A program made the position numbers and the translations under genes. 64,000 bases of DNA from NCBI RefSeq assembly GCF_004310685.1, contig NZ_SISG01000001.1:2790001-2854000 (forward strand). Reading direction: 5' to 3'. Source of the stretch: Glaciihabitans arcticus. GTDB lineage: Bacteria; Actinomycetota; Actinomycetes; Actinomycetales; Microbacteriaceae. Positions 23,576-31,399 of this stretch are shown here, piece by piece. Below the pieces are notes generated by a model. It was not told the DNA's origin. It searched no databases and saw only the letters and a list, made by a program, of their open reading frames with translations. Within the stretch, counting starts at the first letter, position 1; each line of letters opens with the position of its first letter.

Positions 23576-25039
23576 TCACCACTCCTCGCGGCGGCGCTCC
23601 TGGTCGACGACCGCCTCGCGATCCGCCAGTCGCCGCAGCCCGGCGAGGGGCTGGGCCATGCGGTGATTGCCTGCCAGCCGGGACTCGTTGCGGTCGAGGA
23701 AGGCCCAGTAGCCGGCCGTGAACGGGCAGGCGTTCTCGCCGACACGCACTTTGGGGTCGAAGCGGCAGCCGCCGCAGTAGTCCGACATGCGCGAGATGTA
23801 CGCACCGCCCGCCGCGTAGGGCTTCGTCGCAACGATGCCGCCGTCGGCGTGCTGCGACATCCCGATCACATTGGCCGGCATGACCCAGGGTGTGCCGTCG
23901 ACGAACATGTCGACGAACCAGTTGTTGAGGGCGACCGGGTCGTAGCCATGCTGCAGCGACCAGTTTCCGAGCACCATGAGGCGCTGGATGTGGTGAGCCC
24001 ACCCGTGCCGGCGCATCCCGTCGATCGTCTCTCGCAGGCAGTTGGCGGTGATCAGGTCGGGGTCCAGTTGGAGGAAGGCCTCGGGCAGTGGCGTTGTGGC
24101 GTTCAGGTAATTGGAGCGCGTCGGGTAGCCCTCGCCAAGATGCCAGTACAGGTGCCAGACGTAGTCACGCCATCCCGAGATCTGCCGGACGAAGCCCTCG
24201 ACGCTGTTGAGCGGCGCGTCCCCTGCGCGATAGCGCGCCTCTGCGGCATCGACCACCTCGCGCGGGTCGAGCAGGCCGAGGTTCATCGGCGCGCTGAGCA
24301 GCGAGTGCGCCATGGTCCAGTCACCCTGCAGCATCGCGTCTTCGTACGGGCCGAAGTCGGGCAGCCGGTAGCTGAGGAAGTCGTCGAGCGCGAGCCGGGC
24401 CTCGGCTCCGGTCGCGGCGAAGCGTCGCGGGCCGTCGTCGCCGACGAGCGTCACCGCGCCTTCGGCGACCCAGCGATCGAGGTCGGCTCGCACATCGGCG
24501 TCGATGTCGTCCTCCTCGGGCCACCACGGCGCCAGCCCGAGTGTCGGCGCCTTGGGTGGGGGCTGCCGGTTGTCGTGGTCGTAATTCCAGGTGCCGCCCA
24601 CCGGGTCGGGCCCATTCATGAGGATGCCGGTACGCGCGCGCATGTCCCGGTAGAAGTCCTCCATCAGCAGGCGGGCGTTGCCGCGCGACTGCGCCCAGGT
24701 GCGAAAGTCCTCCTCGTTGGTGACGAACCCGCGACTCGGCAGCACGTGGATACCGCGCTCGCGAACGAAGCGCCGCGCGCTCCACGACGTCGGGTCGATG
24801 ACCTCGAGGTCATCCCGCCCATCAACGACATCGGCGTACCGCTCGACCTGGTGGAACTCGACCCGGTCTCCGAGCTCGCGCACCCGGTGCCGCATCGCAG
24901 AGAGGATCAGGTGCGCCTTCGCGCGGTGCATCGGGCGCCGCGCGAACACCGACCTCGCCTCGATGATGAGGACGCGGGCGCCGTCATCGAACCGCTCCCC
25001 AAGCTGCCCGGCGAACAGCCACCTCGTGCGCTCGCTCAC
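23576..25039 (-). CDS. Iron-sulfur cryptochrome/photolyase (PhrB-like)
   Basis: A 487-residue member of the FeS-BCP group (deoxyribodipyrimidine photolyase-related), which repairs (6-4) photoproducts or acts as a blue-light sensor with FAD. Four cysteines, Cys334 (ANCLRET), Cys422 and Cys425 (YCGGC) and Cys438 (ACPF), are placed as the 4Fe-4S ligands of Agrobacterium PhrB. The FAD-binding region around 350-400 includes HHIQRLMVLGNW and the VDMFVDGTPWVMPANVIGM stretch. The GTG start overlaps the DUF3253 stop in GTGA, so both are cotranscribed. Confidence 0.93.
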   Translation of the reverse strand: MSERTRWLFAGQLGERFDDGARVLIIEARSVFARRPMHRAKAHLILSAMRHRVRELGDRVEFHQVERYADVVDGRDDLEVIDPTSWSARRFVRERGIHVLPSRGFVTNEEDFRTWAQSRGNARLLMEDFYRDMRARTGILMNGPDPVGGTWNYDHDNRQPPPKAPTLGLAPWWPEEDDIDADVRADLDRWVAEGAVTLVGDDGPRRFAATGAEARLALDDFLSYRLPDFGPYEDAMLQGDWTMAHSLLSAPMNLGLLDPREVVDAAEARYRAGDAPLNSVEGFVRQISGWRDYVWHLYWHLGEGYPTRSNYLNATTPLPEAFLQLDPDLITANCLRETIDGMRRHGWAHHIQRLMVLGNWSLQHGYDPVALNNWFVDMFVDGTPWVMPANVIGMSQHADGGIVATKPYAAGGAYISRMSDYCGGCRFDPKVRVGENACPFTAGYWAFLDRNESRLAGNHRMAQPLAGLRRLADREAVVDQERRREEW

Positions 25040-25296
25040 GGGTTCAGTCGAATGCGGATCGGCCCGTGAATCGTCGTCGGGTCGATGGGATTGCCGCCCT
25101 GGGTGATGGTGACGGTTCCGTCGGCGACCAGCCGCCGCGCGGCCAGGCGTGCCGGCTCCATGAGCTCTCGCCAGCCCTCGGGACGAACGGCTCGCGCGGC
25201 ATCGGACGGGCAGATCGTGGCGCCCACCGCGCGCTTCGCGAGCAGCTCGAGGATCGCGGCTTCGAGAGCGGCATCCTCTTCGTGCTGGTCAGTCAT
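25036..25296 (-). CDS. DUF3253 domain protein
   Basis: An 86-residue protein with the DUF3253 fold, a small winged-helix-like domain (ILELLAKRAVGATICPSDAA, then GWRELMEPARLAARRLVADG). The domain is often encoded next to photolyase-related genes in bacteria, as here, where it overlaps the photolyase start by four bases. It may be a DNA-binding accessory protein, but no function is known. ATG at 25296; CAGCCT six bases upstream is a weak -10 candidate. Confidence 0.85.
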   Translation of the reverse strand: MTDQHEEDAALEAAILELLAKRAVGATICPSDAARAVRPEGWRELMEPARLAARRLVADGTVTITQGGNPIDPTTIHGPIRIRLNP

Positions 25297-25386
25297 CTCT
25301 TCAGGCTGCCACGTTCCGACAAAGATCTGCCCGGTTCGCGCGCACACCCGCCAATGTCACAGCCGAGCGCCACCAGGGCGCACCAA

Positions 25387-25401
25387 AGGACCTTCGGCCC
25401 T
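25387..25401 (+). promoter_or_regulatory. DosR/DevR-type box (copy 1), upstream of devS-devR
   Basis: AGGACCTTCGGCCCT, an imperfect palindrome (AAGGACC/GGCCCTT) of the form GGGACNTTNGGCCCT bound by mycobacterial DosR. The identical 15 bases recur inverted at 28873-28887. Position upstream of devS suggests autoregulation. Confidence 0.65.
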
Positions 25402-25427
25402 TACCGATTGTCGTCGCGCACGGGATC

Positions 25428-25464
25428 GTGTGTTCTCGGGCCTGTCAGGGCAACGAGAGCACAC
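25428..25464 (+). other. Stem-loop in the devS leader region
   Basis: GTGTGTTCTCG (25428-25438) pairs with CGAGAGCACAC (25454-25464) over 11 positions with one G-U pair and a 15-base loop. No T tract follows, so it is not an ordinary terminator. It could be a leader RNA structure. Confidence 0.4.
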
Positions 25465-25606
25465 AACGGAGATGGGGTCGTGGCCAACACCATGAAGCGT
25501 GTAACGGCAGAAGAGTGGAATGCACTCAAGCAACGCTCACGCGTGGGGATATATGGGGGAGTACACTCCGAGGGCACGCACGCGAGTCACGACGAAGCGA
25601 GGCACG

Positions 25607-27148
25607 GTGAGCACATTCGAGAACCTCGACTTCCCCGACGCCCCCCGGTCGGATCTCGAGCGCACGATCAACGAACTCGTCGTGAGCGCACAGAGGGTTC
25701 TCGCCACCCAGGGCCGGCTGCGGCACCTGCTTGACGCCAACCGATCGGTCGTCGAGGAGCTCGACCTCGAACAGGTTCTCCGGCGCATCGTGGAAGCGGC
25801 TGTCACACTCGTCGGCGCCCAATTCGGCGCGCTCGGCGTCATCGCGCCTGATGGTCTTCTGGAGCAGTTCATCCACGTAGGCATTCCCGACAGCGACGCG
25901 CAGACCATCGGGCACCTGCCGCGAGGCCACGGCATCCTCGGTGCCGTGGTTAGTGCGGCGGCGCCCATTCGACTCGACAAGCTCGGGGCGGACTCGCGAT
26001 CATCGGGGTTCCCCGCACATCATCCGGTGATGGATGGATTTCTCGGCGTCCCGATTCGCGTGCGCGGCGAGGTCTACGGCAACCTCTACCTCACCAACCC
26101 GGCCGCGGGCGCCTTCAGCCAGGAAGACGAGGATCTGGTCACGGCGCTCGCGGCGACCGCGGGCATCGCCATCGACAATGCACGACTGTTCGACGAGACA
26201 CGACGACGCCAACGGTGGAGTGCTGCCACGGCTGCGGTGACCTCCGCGCTTCTGGCCGAGCCAGCGGTCGATGTGCTCGAGTTGATCGTCGAACACGTGG
26301 CGTCGGCGGTGGATGCGGATCGCGTGTATGTGGTCACCGATGATTCCGCCCTCGAGCACGGCCCCACCCTTCTTCTCTCCTTCTCCGCGACCGGACTCCC
26401 CATCGGTCTCATCACTATCGCTCGAGAGGTCGGAGCGCCGGCTTACGGCGCGGCCGAGACCGAGATGGCCACGGAATTCGCCGCGCAGGCGAGCCTCGCG
26501 ATCGAGCTGGCTCGCGCTCGGGTCGATTCCGTGCAGTTGGAACTCGTACAAGACCGCAACCGGATCGCACGCGACCTGCACGACCATGTCATCCAGCGAC
26601 TGTTCGCCTCAGGGCTCACCCTCCAATCCATGGTAGGCAGAGTGCCGTCGGATCTCCGCGGCGAGCTCGGAGACCAGGTGGACGCCATCGACTCCGCAAT
26701 CGCGCAGATCCGCACCGCGGTGTTCACCCTCGGGTCGCGCTCGATCGCCGGGCCCCCGGGGCTGCGGAGCCGTATCCTCGAGGTCGTCAGCGAACTGACG
26801 CCGCATCTCGCGGCAACCCCGCGACTCACCTTCGGTGGCCCGGTCGACCTCATGATCGACGGGGATTTCGCCGCCGACGTCATCGCTGTCGTTCGCGAGG
26901 GCCTCAGCAACATCGCCCGGCACGCGGCCGCGGTCGACTCCAGCATCGACGTCTCGGTCTCGGGCGCGACCGTAGTCGTTCGCATCGAGGACGACGGTGT
27001 GGGCGTCCCGCAGGGCACCTCGCGTTCGAGTGGCACAGCGAACCTCGCTGATCGTGCCGCACGCTATGGCGGCACCTTCGCCCTTGATCCGCGCGCGCCG
27101 CGCGGCACGCTTCTCATCTGGACCGCTCCGATCACCGGTGACCCGTGA
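25607..27148 (+). CDS. devS: DevS/DosS-like GAF sensor histidine kinase
   Basis: A 513-residue soluble kinase (GTG start, GAGG five bases upstream). GAF domain A spans about residues 35-195 and contains GFPAHHPVM; the His at about 139 matches the proximal haem ligand (His149) of M. tuberculosis DosS. A second, shortened GAF-like segment (about 200-310) follows, then HisKA_3 with DRNRIARDLHDHVIQRLFA and phospho-accepting His325, and an ATPase domain ending at the C terminus. It should sense oxygen, NO or redox state through haem and phosphorylate DevR, whose gene overlaps by GTGA. Confidence 0.92.
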   Translation: MSTFENLDFPDAPRSDLERTINELVVSAQRVLATQGRLRHLLDANRSVVEELDLEQVLRRIVEAAVTLVGAQFGALGVIAPDGLLEQFIHVGIPDSDAQTIGHLPRGHGILGAVVSAAAPIRLDKLGADSRSSGFPAHHPVMDGFLGVPIRVRGEVYGNLYLTNPAAGAFSQEDEDLVTALAATAGIAIDNARLFDETRRRQRWSAATAAVTSALLAEPAVDVLELIVEHVASAVDADRVYVVTDDSALEHGPTLLLSFSATGLPIGLITIAREVGAPAYGAAETEMATEFAAQASLAIELARARVDSVQLELVQDRNRIARDLHDHVIQRLFASGLTLQSMVGRVPSDLRGELGDQVDAIDSAIAQIRTAVFTLGSRSIAGPPGLRSRILEVVSELTPHLAATPRLTFGGPVDLMIDGDFAADVIAVVREGLSNIARHAAAVDSSIDVSVSGATVVVRIEDDGVGVPQGTSRSSGTANLADRAARYGGTFALDPRAPRGTLLIWTAPITGDP

Positions 27149-27783
27149 TCCGTGTTTTCCTCGTCGATGACCACGAGATCGTGCGTCGGGGGATCGCCGG
27201 AATCATCGATGCGGCAGCCGACCTCGAAGTCGTCGGGGAGTCAGGTTCGGTTCGCGGCACCCTTGGCAGGGTCGCCGCGACGCTACCCGACGTCGTGGTG
27301 CTTGATGTGCAACTCGGCGACGGCAATGGAGTCGACCTCTGCCGCGATATCCGCTCGGCTTTCCCGGACATCGCCTGCCTGATGCTCACGGCTTTCGACG
27401 ATGATGACGCGAGCCGTCTGGCGGTCCTCGCCGGCGCTGCGGGATACGTGCTGAAGGACATTCGGGGCAGGAACCTGCTGGATGGGATCCGGGTTGTAGC
27501 CGCCGGCCGGTCACTGCTCGCACCGGGTCTTCGCGATCGAGTCGCTGCCGAGTTGCATCGGCCGTCTCCCTCAGACCCGACCGGTGTGGACCTGACGCTG
27601 CGCGAGAGCCAGGTGCTGCAGCTCATCGCCGACGGACTCACCAACAGGCAGATCGGCGAGCGACTGGAGCTTGCCGAGAAAACCGTCAAGAACTACGTCT
27701 CAGCTCTGCTCGCGAAGCTCGGCATGGAGCGACGTACCCAGGCCGCGGTCTACGGTGCGCGGCTTGGGGACGAACGCCTCTAG
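27145..27783 (+). CDS. devR: DevR/DosR-like NarL-family response regulator
   Basis: A 212-residue response regulator. The receiver begins IRVFLVDDHEIVRRG with phospho-acceptor Asp54 in VVLDVQLGDGNG, as in M. tuberculosis DosR. The LuxR-type DNA-binding helices read LTNRQIGERLELAEKTVKN and continue YVSALLAKLGMERRTQAAV, almost identical to the DosR recognition region. That supports the DosR-like boxes at 25387 and 28873 as its targets. GTG start overlaps the devS stop (GTGA). It is convergent with the split-barrel protein gene, one base between the stops. Confidence 0.95.
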   Translation: MIRVFLVDDHEIVRRGIAGIIDAAADLEVVGESGSVRGTLGRVAATLPDVVVLDVQLGDGNGVDLCRDIRSAFPDIACLMLTAFDDDDASRLAVLAGAAGYVLKDIRGRNLLDGIRVVAAGRSLLAPGLRDRVAAELHRPSPSDPTGVDLTLRESQVLQLIADGLTNRQIGERLELAEKTVKNYVSALLAKLGMERRTQAAVYGARLGDERL

Positions 27784-27784
27784 G

Positions 27785-28216
27785 TCACCCGGCAAGACTC
27801 GTGCGGGGAAAGACGAAACGGTCGATCCGGATTCCCGTGATGTCCGTCGGAGTGATGCGAACGTAGTTGTATTTCGGCGCCGAGCTCCACGACACGAGCT
27901 TCATTACTCCGGATTCGACGATGTCGGCCTCTTCGGAGAGACGCGTCGCCCTGCCGTGGATCACAACGCTCCAGTGCCACCTCCCGTCGAATCCGTCAGC
28001 CTCAAAGGCCACGGCCGGGGCTGCGGTGAGATTGACGAGCTTCGTGCCGGGGGCGGAGCGGAATAGGATCGCCCCGTCGTGCACGAGATAGTTGACAGGA
28101 AAAATGTCGACCATCCCCTTGGCGCCGGTTGCGAGCCGGCCGAGCCCGACGGAATGCAGGTTGTTCCAGCACTCCGCCTCCGACAGCAGCTCGGTGTTGG
28201 CGGCACTGACCTGCAT
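27785..28216 (-). CDS. Pyridoxamine 5'-phosphate oxidase family (FMN split-barrel) protein
   Basis: A 143-residue split-barrel flavin/F420-binding protein. It has ECWNNLHSVGLGRLATG at the start, FPVNYLVHDGAILFRSAPGTK in the middle, and a WSVVIHGRATRL strand, typical of the PNPOx-like group that includes DosR-regulon protein Rv0080-type sequences. It probably reduces an unknown quinone-like or electrophilic compound. ATG overlaps the DoxX stop (TGATG), so it is the second gene of an operon behind DosR box copy 2. Confidence 0.88.
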   Translation of the reverse strand: MQVSAANTELLSEAECWNNLHSVGLGRLATGAKGMVDIFPVNYLVHDGAILFRSAPGTKLVNLTAAPAVAFEADGFDGRWHWSVVIHGRATRLSEEADIVESGVMKLVSWSSAPKYNYVRITPTDITGIRIDRFVFPRTSLAG

Positions 28217-28785
28217 CAGCGAAGCCAGTTCTGCGTGCGCACTACGGGAAGGGTCTTCCAGATCTTTCCGAGCCCCCAGGTGTCACCGGCGGCTGTCGCA
28301 GCCACCACGATGAGTGCGAGCGCGTAGATCAGGTGGTAGTCGACGAGAGGGTTGGTGGATGACGCGTAAGCCGTGAAGGGCCATTCGGCGAGATACATCA
28401 GCACCATGATCACCGTGCCCGCAATCGCACTGATGCGCAGACCCACTCCGAGCATGACCGCGAGGCCGATGCCCAGCATCCCTGCCATAAACAGCACATC
28501 GGTCAGGGGACTCGCGATGCTCGCGAAGAAGCCCTTGAGGGGCCCCGTGACCGCCTCGCTCATGAGGAAGCCCTGGCTGGGTGTGCCGCCGTTGATCCAG
28601 GCGCGCTCGATGGGCGTCGAGAAGCCGAGACCGAAAGTCTTGTCGAGGAAAGCCCACAGGAAGATGAAGCCGGTGGCGAGACGGAGCGTGGCGAGAGTGT
28701 AGCGCGACGCGGTCTCGGTGCGTGGTCGGACGATAGCGGCGGCGGCCGTTATCGGCATGGACGTTGTGGCAAATGTTGCGGTCAT
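28216..28785 (-). CDS. DoxX-like membrane protein
   Basis: A 189-residue membrane protein with four to five helices. After a 30-residue cytoplasmic head come TLATLRLATGFIFLWAFLDK, then a soluble-looking loop (residues about 65-90, FSTPIERAWINGGTPSQGF), and three more helices. This matches DoxX/thiosulfate:quinone oxidoreductase-like proteins implicated in redox stress. ATG at 28785 is preceded by AAGGAA at 11 bases. The DosR-type box 88 bases upstream suggests control by DevR. No DoxD or sulfur genes are nearby. Confidence 0.82.
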   Translation of the reverse strand: MTATFATTSMPITAAAAIVRPRTETASRYTLATLRLATGFIFLWAFLDKTFGLGFSTPIERAWINGGTPSQGFLMSEAVTGPLKGFFASIASPLTDVLFMAGMLGIGLAVMLGVGLRISAIAGTVIMVLMYLAEWPFTAYASSTNPLVDYHLIYALALIVVAATAAGDTWGLGKIWKTLPVVRTQNWLR

Positions 28786-28872
28786 CAGAAACTCATTTCC
28801 TTGGGCGACCACGGCCCGGCGGGAGCCGGATGATCGATGATGCAAGGGTGATGCCACAAGGGGATTGCCGTT

Positions 28873-28887
28873 AGGGCCGAAGGTCCT
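28873..28887 (-). promoter_or_regulatory. DosR/DevR-type box (copy 2), DoxX operon
   Basis: Read on the minus strand this is AGGACCTTCGGCCCT, identical over 15 bases to the box before devS. It lies 88 bases before the DoxX start codon and just behind the VIT gene. Confidence 0.65.
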
Positions 28888-28899
28888 GCGCCTTCAGCA

Positions 28900-29628
28900 T
28901 CATGAGATGACGGTGTTTCCGAGGAGCGAACCGGCCAGGAATGTCGCCGCTAGTGCGATTCCGCCACCCACGACCACACGGAAGGTCGAGCGCATAACGG
29001 GGCTTCCACCGATACGGGCGCTCGTCGCTCCCGTGACGGCGAGCGCCAGTAGCACGGCCGCGAACGTGACCGGAATCCGCACATCTGCGGGGGGAAGAAG
29101 GATTGCGAGCATCGGAAGAGCTGCCCCGATGAGGAATGCCGCTGCTGACGCGCCTGCCGCCTGCCATGCGCTCACGACATCGGTTTCACTGATTCCAAGC
29201 TCAGCCTCGAGGTGTGCGCTCAAAGCGTCGTGAGCCGTCAACTCTGTGGCGACCGCCCTCGCTGTTTCTCGGGAGAGCCCTTTCGCTTCGTAGAGCTGGG
29301 CGAGCTCGACGAGTTCCTCCTCCGGCTGGTCGACGAGTTCGCGGCGCTCCATCGCGATCAGCGCGCGCTGGCTGTCTCGCTGGCTGCTCACCGAGACGTA
29401 TTCCCCCAGGGCCATGGAGATTGCACCGCCCACGAGGCCGGCCGTGCCCGCCGTGACGATCGGACCAAGGGTCGACGTCGCTCCTGCCACACCTACGACG
29501 ATGGCGGCAACCGAGACAATGCCGTCATTCGCACCGAGAACCCCGGCGCGAAGCCAGTTGAGTCGTCCGGCGAGACCGGAATCGTGCGATTCGTTCGCGT
29601 GGGACGCGGGCCTGGGTGCTGCGGTCAT
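28900..29628 (-). CDS. VIT1/CCC1 family iron/manganese transporter
   Basis: A 242-residue membrane protein of the vacuolar iron transporter family. Helix 1 begins LRAGVLGANDGIVSVAAIVVG, the family signature with the metal-binding Asp; GGAISMALGEYVSVSSQRDSQ is helix 2 with the cytoplasmic Glu. A roughly 60-residue cytoplasmic helical hairpin (ERRELVDQPEEELVELAQLY) that binds metal follows, then three more helices. It should export Fe2+ or Mn2+ from the cytoplasm. It precedes the DoxX operon on the same strand; iron handling fits a DevR-type hypoxia programme. Confidence 0.92.
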   Translation of the reverse strand: MTAAPRPASHANESHDSGLAGRLNWLRAGVLGANDGIVSVAAIVVGVAGATSTLGPIVTAGTAGLVGGAISMALGEYVSVSSQRDSQRALIAMERRELVDQPEEELVELAQLYEAKGLSRETARAVATELTAHDALSAHLEAELGISETDVVSAWQAAGASAAAFLIGAALPMLAILLPPADVRIPVTFAAVLLALAVTGATSARIGGSPVMRSTFRVVVGGGIALAATFLAGSLLGNTVIS

Positions 29629-29648
29629 GGGGCCCAGCCAACCACTTC

Positions 29649-29661
29649 GACATGGAATGTC
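29649..29661. promoter_or_regulatory. Inverted repeat GACAT-gga-ATGTC upstream of the VIT gene
   Basis: A perfect 5-bp repeat 20 bases before the VIT start codon. A second, wider repeat AGTTGC-N13-GCAACT (29665-29689) follows. Either could be an operator; the regulator is unknown. Confidence 0.35.
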
Positions 29662-29753
29662 CTAAGTTGCGTCGCGTCGATGGGCAACTGACGGGTTTCA
29701 GCCACTCTTCGACGAGTACCTGCCGCACCTGACCAGGTGTCGGTGCACGAGGC

Positions 29754-29759
29754 CACAAT
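29754..29759 (+). promoter_or_regulatory. -10 box (CACAAT), EamA gene
   Basis: CACAAT six bases before the GTG at 29766. Confidence 0.45.
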
Positions 29760-29765
29760 GAGAGC

Positions 29766-30674
29766 GTGAATCGCCGCGCCCTCCTCCTCTTCGCCGCCCT
29801 CGGGCTGGCCTGGGGCATCCCGTACCTGTTCATCAAGATCGCCGTGGCGGAGCTTGAGCCGGCCATGGTGGTGCTGGCGCGCTCGGGACTCGCGGCCATC
29901 CTTTTGCTGCCTCTCGCGTTCTATCGTCGCGAGGTCTGGGTCGTGATCAAGCGCTGGAAGCCGATGCTCGCGTACACGATCATCGAGATCGTGGTGCCGT
30001 GGTACTTCCTGAGTTCGGCCGAACGCAACCTGCCCAGCTCGACGGCCGGGCTGCTGCTCGCCGCCGTTCCGCTCGCCGGTGTCGCGATCGCTTTCTTCAT
30101 GGGTCGGCCCGCAAAGCTGTCGGGTCTCAACTGGCTCGGCATCGTGATCGGGATGATCGGGGTCGCTGCCCTCGTCGGCCTCGATGTCGGCGGGTCCGAC
30201 CTCCCCAGCGTGCTCGAGATGGCCATTGTGGTCATCGGTTACGCGCTCGGTCCGGCGATCCTCTCGCGGTACATGCCCGACCTCCCCGGAGTCGGGGTCG
30301 TGGCGGTATCCCTCGCCGGGGCCGCGATCTTCTACGTGCCGGTCGTACTGCTGACGGGCGCATGGCCGACCGCGATGCCGTCGACCGAGGTCATCGTCGC
30401 GATCGTCGTGCTGGCCGTGATCTGCAGCGCCCTCGCCTTTGTGCTCATGATCGCCCTCATCTCCGAGATCGGGCCGGTCAGGACGACGGCCATCACCTAC
30501 GTCAATCCGGCCGTCGCCATTCTTGCGGGGGTGGTCGTGCTGAATGAGCGCATCACCGTGTGGACGATCATCGGGTTCGTGCTGGTGCTCTCGGGTTCCT
30601 ACCTGGTCACGCGTCACCAACGCGAAGTCGTGCCCGTGGCCGGACCGGAAGAGGCATCCGCGCGGTTGGAGTAG
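29766..30674 (+). CDS. EamA (DMT) family transporter
   Basis: A 302-residue transporter with ten predicted helices in two EamA repeats (AALGLAWGIPYLFIKIAVAEL in the first; AITYVNPAVAILAGVVVLNER in helix 8-9 of the second). Members export amino acids or metabolites. It has a GTG start with CACAAT six bases upstream, so the mRNA is probably leaderless. It is not close to the EamA protein at 1804. Substrate unknown. Confidence 0.92.
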   Translation: MNRRALLLFAALGLAWGIPYLFIKIAVAELEPAMVVLARSGLAAILLLPLAFYRREVWVVIKRWKPMLAYTIIEIVVPWYFLSSAERNLPSSTAGLLLAAVPLAGVAIAFFMGRPAKLSGLNWLGIVIGMIGVAALVGLDVGGSDLPSVLEMAIVVIGYALGPAILSRYMPDLPGVGVVAVSLAGAAIFYVPVVLLTGAWPTAMPSTEVIVAIVVLAVICSALAFVLMIALISEIGPVRTTAITYVNPAVAILAGVVVLNERITVWTIIGFVLVLSGSYLVTRHQREVVPVAGPEEASARLE

Positions 30675-30675
30675 C

Positions 30676-31344
30676 TCAGGCCTGCGAGTCGGCCCAGCCC
30701 GCCACGTCGACCCCGTGATTGTCGGGGGAGGCGAGAGTCCACCACTTGGGGGCGTACGTGTCGTTGACGATGCGCCCGCCCGCCGCCACGGCTGCCTGCA
30801 CCCGCTTCTCGGCCTGGTCGGCCGGCACGGACACGTCGATGTGCGTGCGCCCGCGACCCGGCCTCGGGGAGTTCAGTTCGTGGAACCACAGGTGCGGCCC
30901 ACGACGGAGTGGGTCGATCAGGTCCTCATCGAGCAGGCGGTCGTAGCCGGTGATCGCCTCCCAGAAGGGGCGAGTGTCGACGTCGGTGTCCTGCGCGATG
31001 GCGATGCCGATGAACATAAGCCTGCTCGGGTCGGCCTCCAAGCCCAGCCCGTGGGCCGCTTCGCTGATGGCGGCGGCGAGCTCGGCGTCCTTGTGGCTGA
31101 GCGCGCCATTGCGCTGGGAGGCGGTGCGCACGGTGACACCCTCCGCACGCAGGTCGACGTCGGGGTTGTGACCGATGCGCGTCGAGATCTCGGCGATGGC
31201 TGAGACGAACTCGGCACCCTGCACAAACGAGGTGGTCGAGTAGAAGGCCTGCGCGCCCCAGAACAGCACGCGCCAGTCTTCGACTCCCGGGCTGGCGTGA
31301 AACTCCAGCGGCTGGATCTGCGGATACTGCGATTCGTCGTCCAT
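30676..31344 (-). CDS. Pterin-4a-carbinolamine dehydratase-like/glyoxalase-like fusion protein
   Basis: A 222-residue protein with two parts. Residues about 20-100 resemble pterin-4a-carbinolamine dehydratase: DWRVLFWGAQAFYST, then GHNPDVDLRAEGVTVRT and LSHKDAELAAAISEAAH. In true PCDs the active site is (E/H)-H-x(3)-W style HHP; here GHNP keeps one His. Residues about 110-215 are a VOC-type domain (MFIGIAIAQDTD ... GRTHIDVSVPADQAEKRVQAA). GGGAGG precedes the ATG at 31344. The combination occurs in actinobacteria; its substrate is unknown. Confidence 0.8.
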   Translation of the reverse strand: MDDESQYPQIQPLEFHASPGVEDWRVLFWGAQAFYSTTSFVQGAEFVSAIAEISTRIGHNPDVDLRAEGVTVRTASQRNGALSHKDAELAAAISEAAHGLGLEADPSRLMFIGIAIAQDTDVDTRPFWEAITGYDRLLDEDLIDPLRRGPHLWFHELNSPRPGRGRTHIDVSVPADQAEKRVQAAVAAGGRIVNDTYAPKWWTLASPDNHGVDVAGWADSQA

Positions 31345-31399
31345 GTCATCCTCCCGTTGTGAGGCGACGTTAGTAGCACCCGCCGACGTTGGAAAGGGC

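Larger units (their letters stand above)
25297..25606. other. 310-base regulatory spacer before devS
   Basis: No convincing gene lies here. It holds the DosR-type box (25387-25401), an 11-bp stem-loop (25428-25464), a TACACT that could be a -10 (25562-25567), and a GAGG ribosome site just before the devS GTG. A short frame starting at 25492 overlaps devS but turns into an out-of-frame shadow. Confidence 0.6.

Noticed and set aside
25492-25734. Short frame starting ATGAAGCGT that overlaps the devS start
   Set aside because: The first 20 codons look plausible, but the rest is an out-of-frame copy of devS rich in Arg and Pro; no ribosome site precedes it.
28786-28799. Three-codon upstream ORF (ATG AGT TTC TGA) just before the DoxX start
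   Set aside because: Its ATG directly abuts the AAGGAA, too close to be used; it is most likely coincidental.
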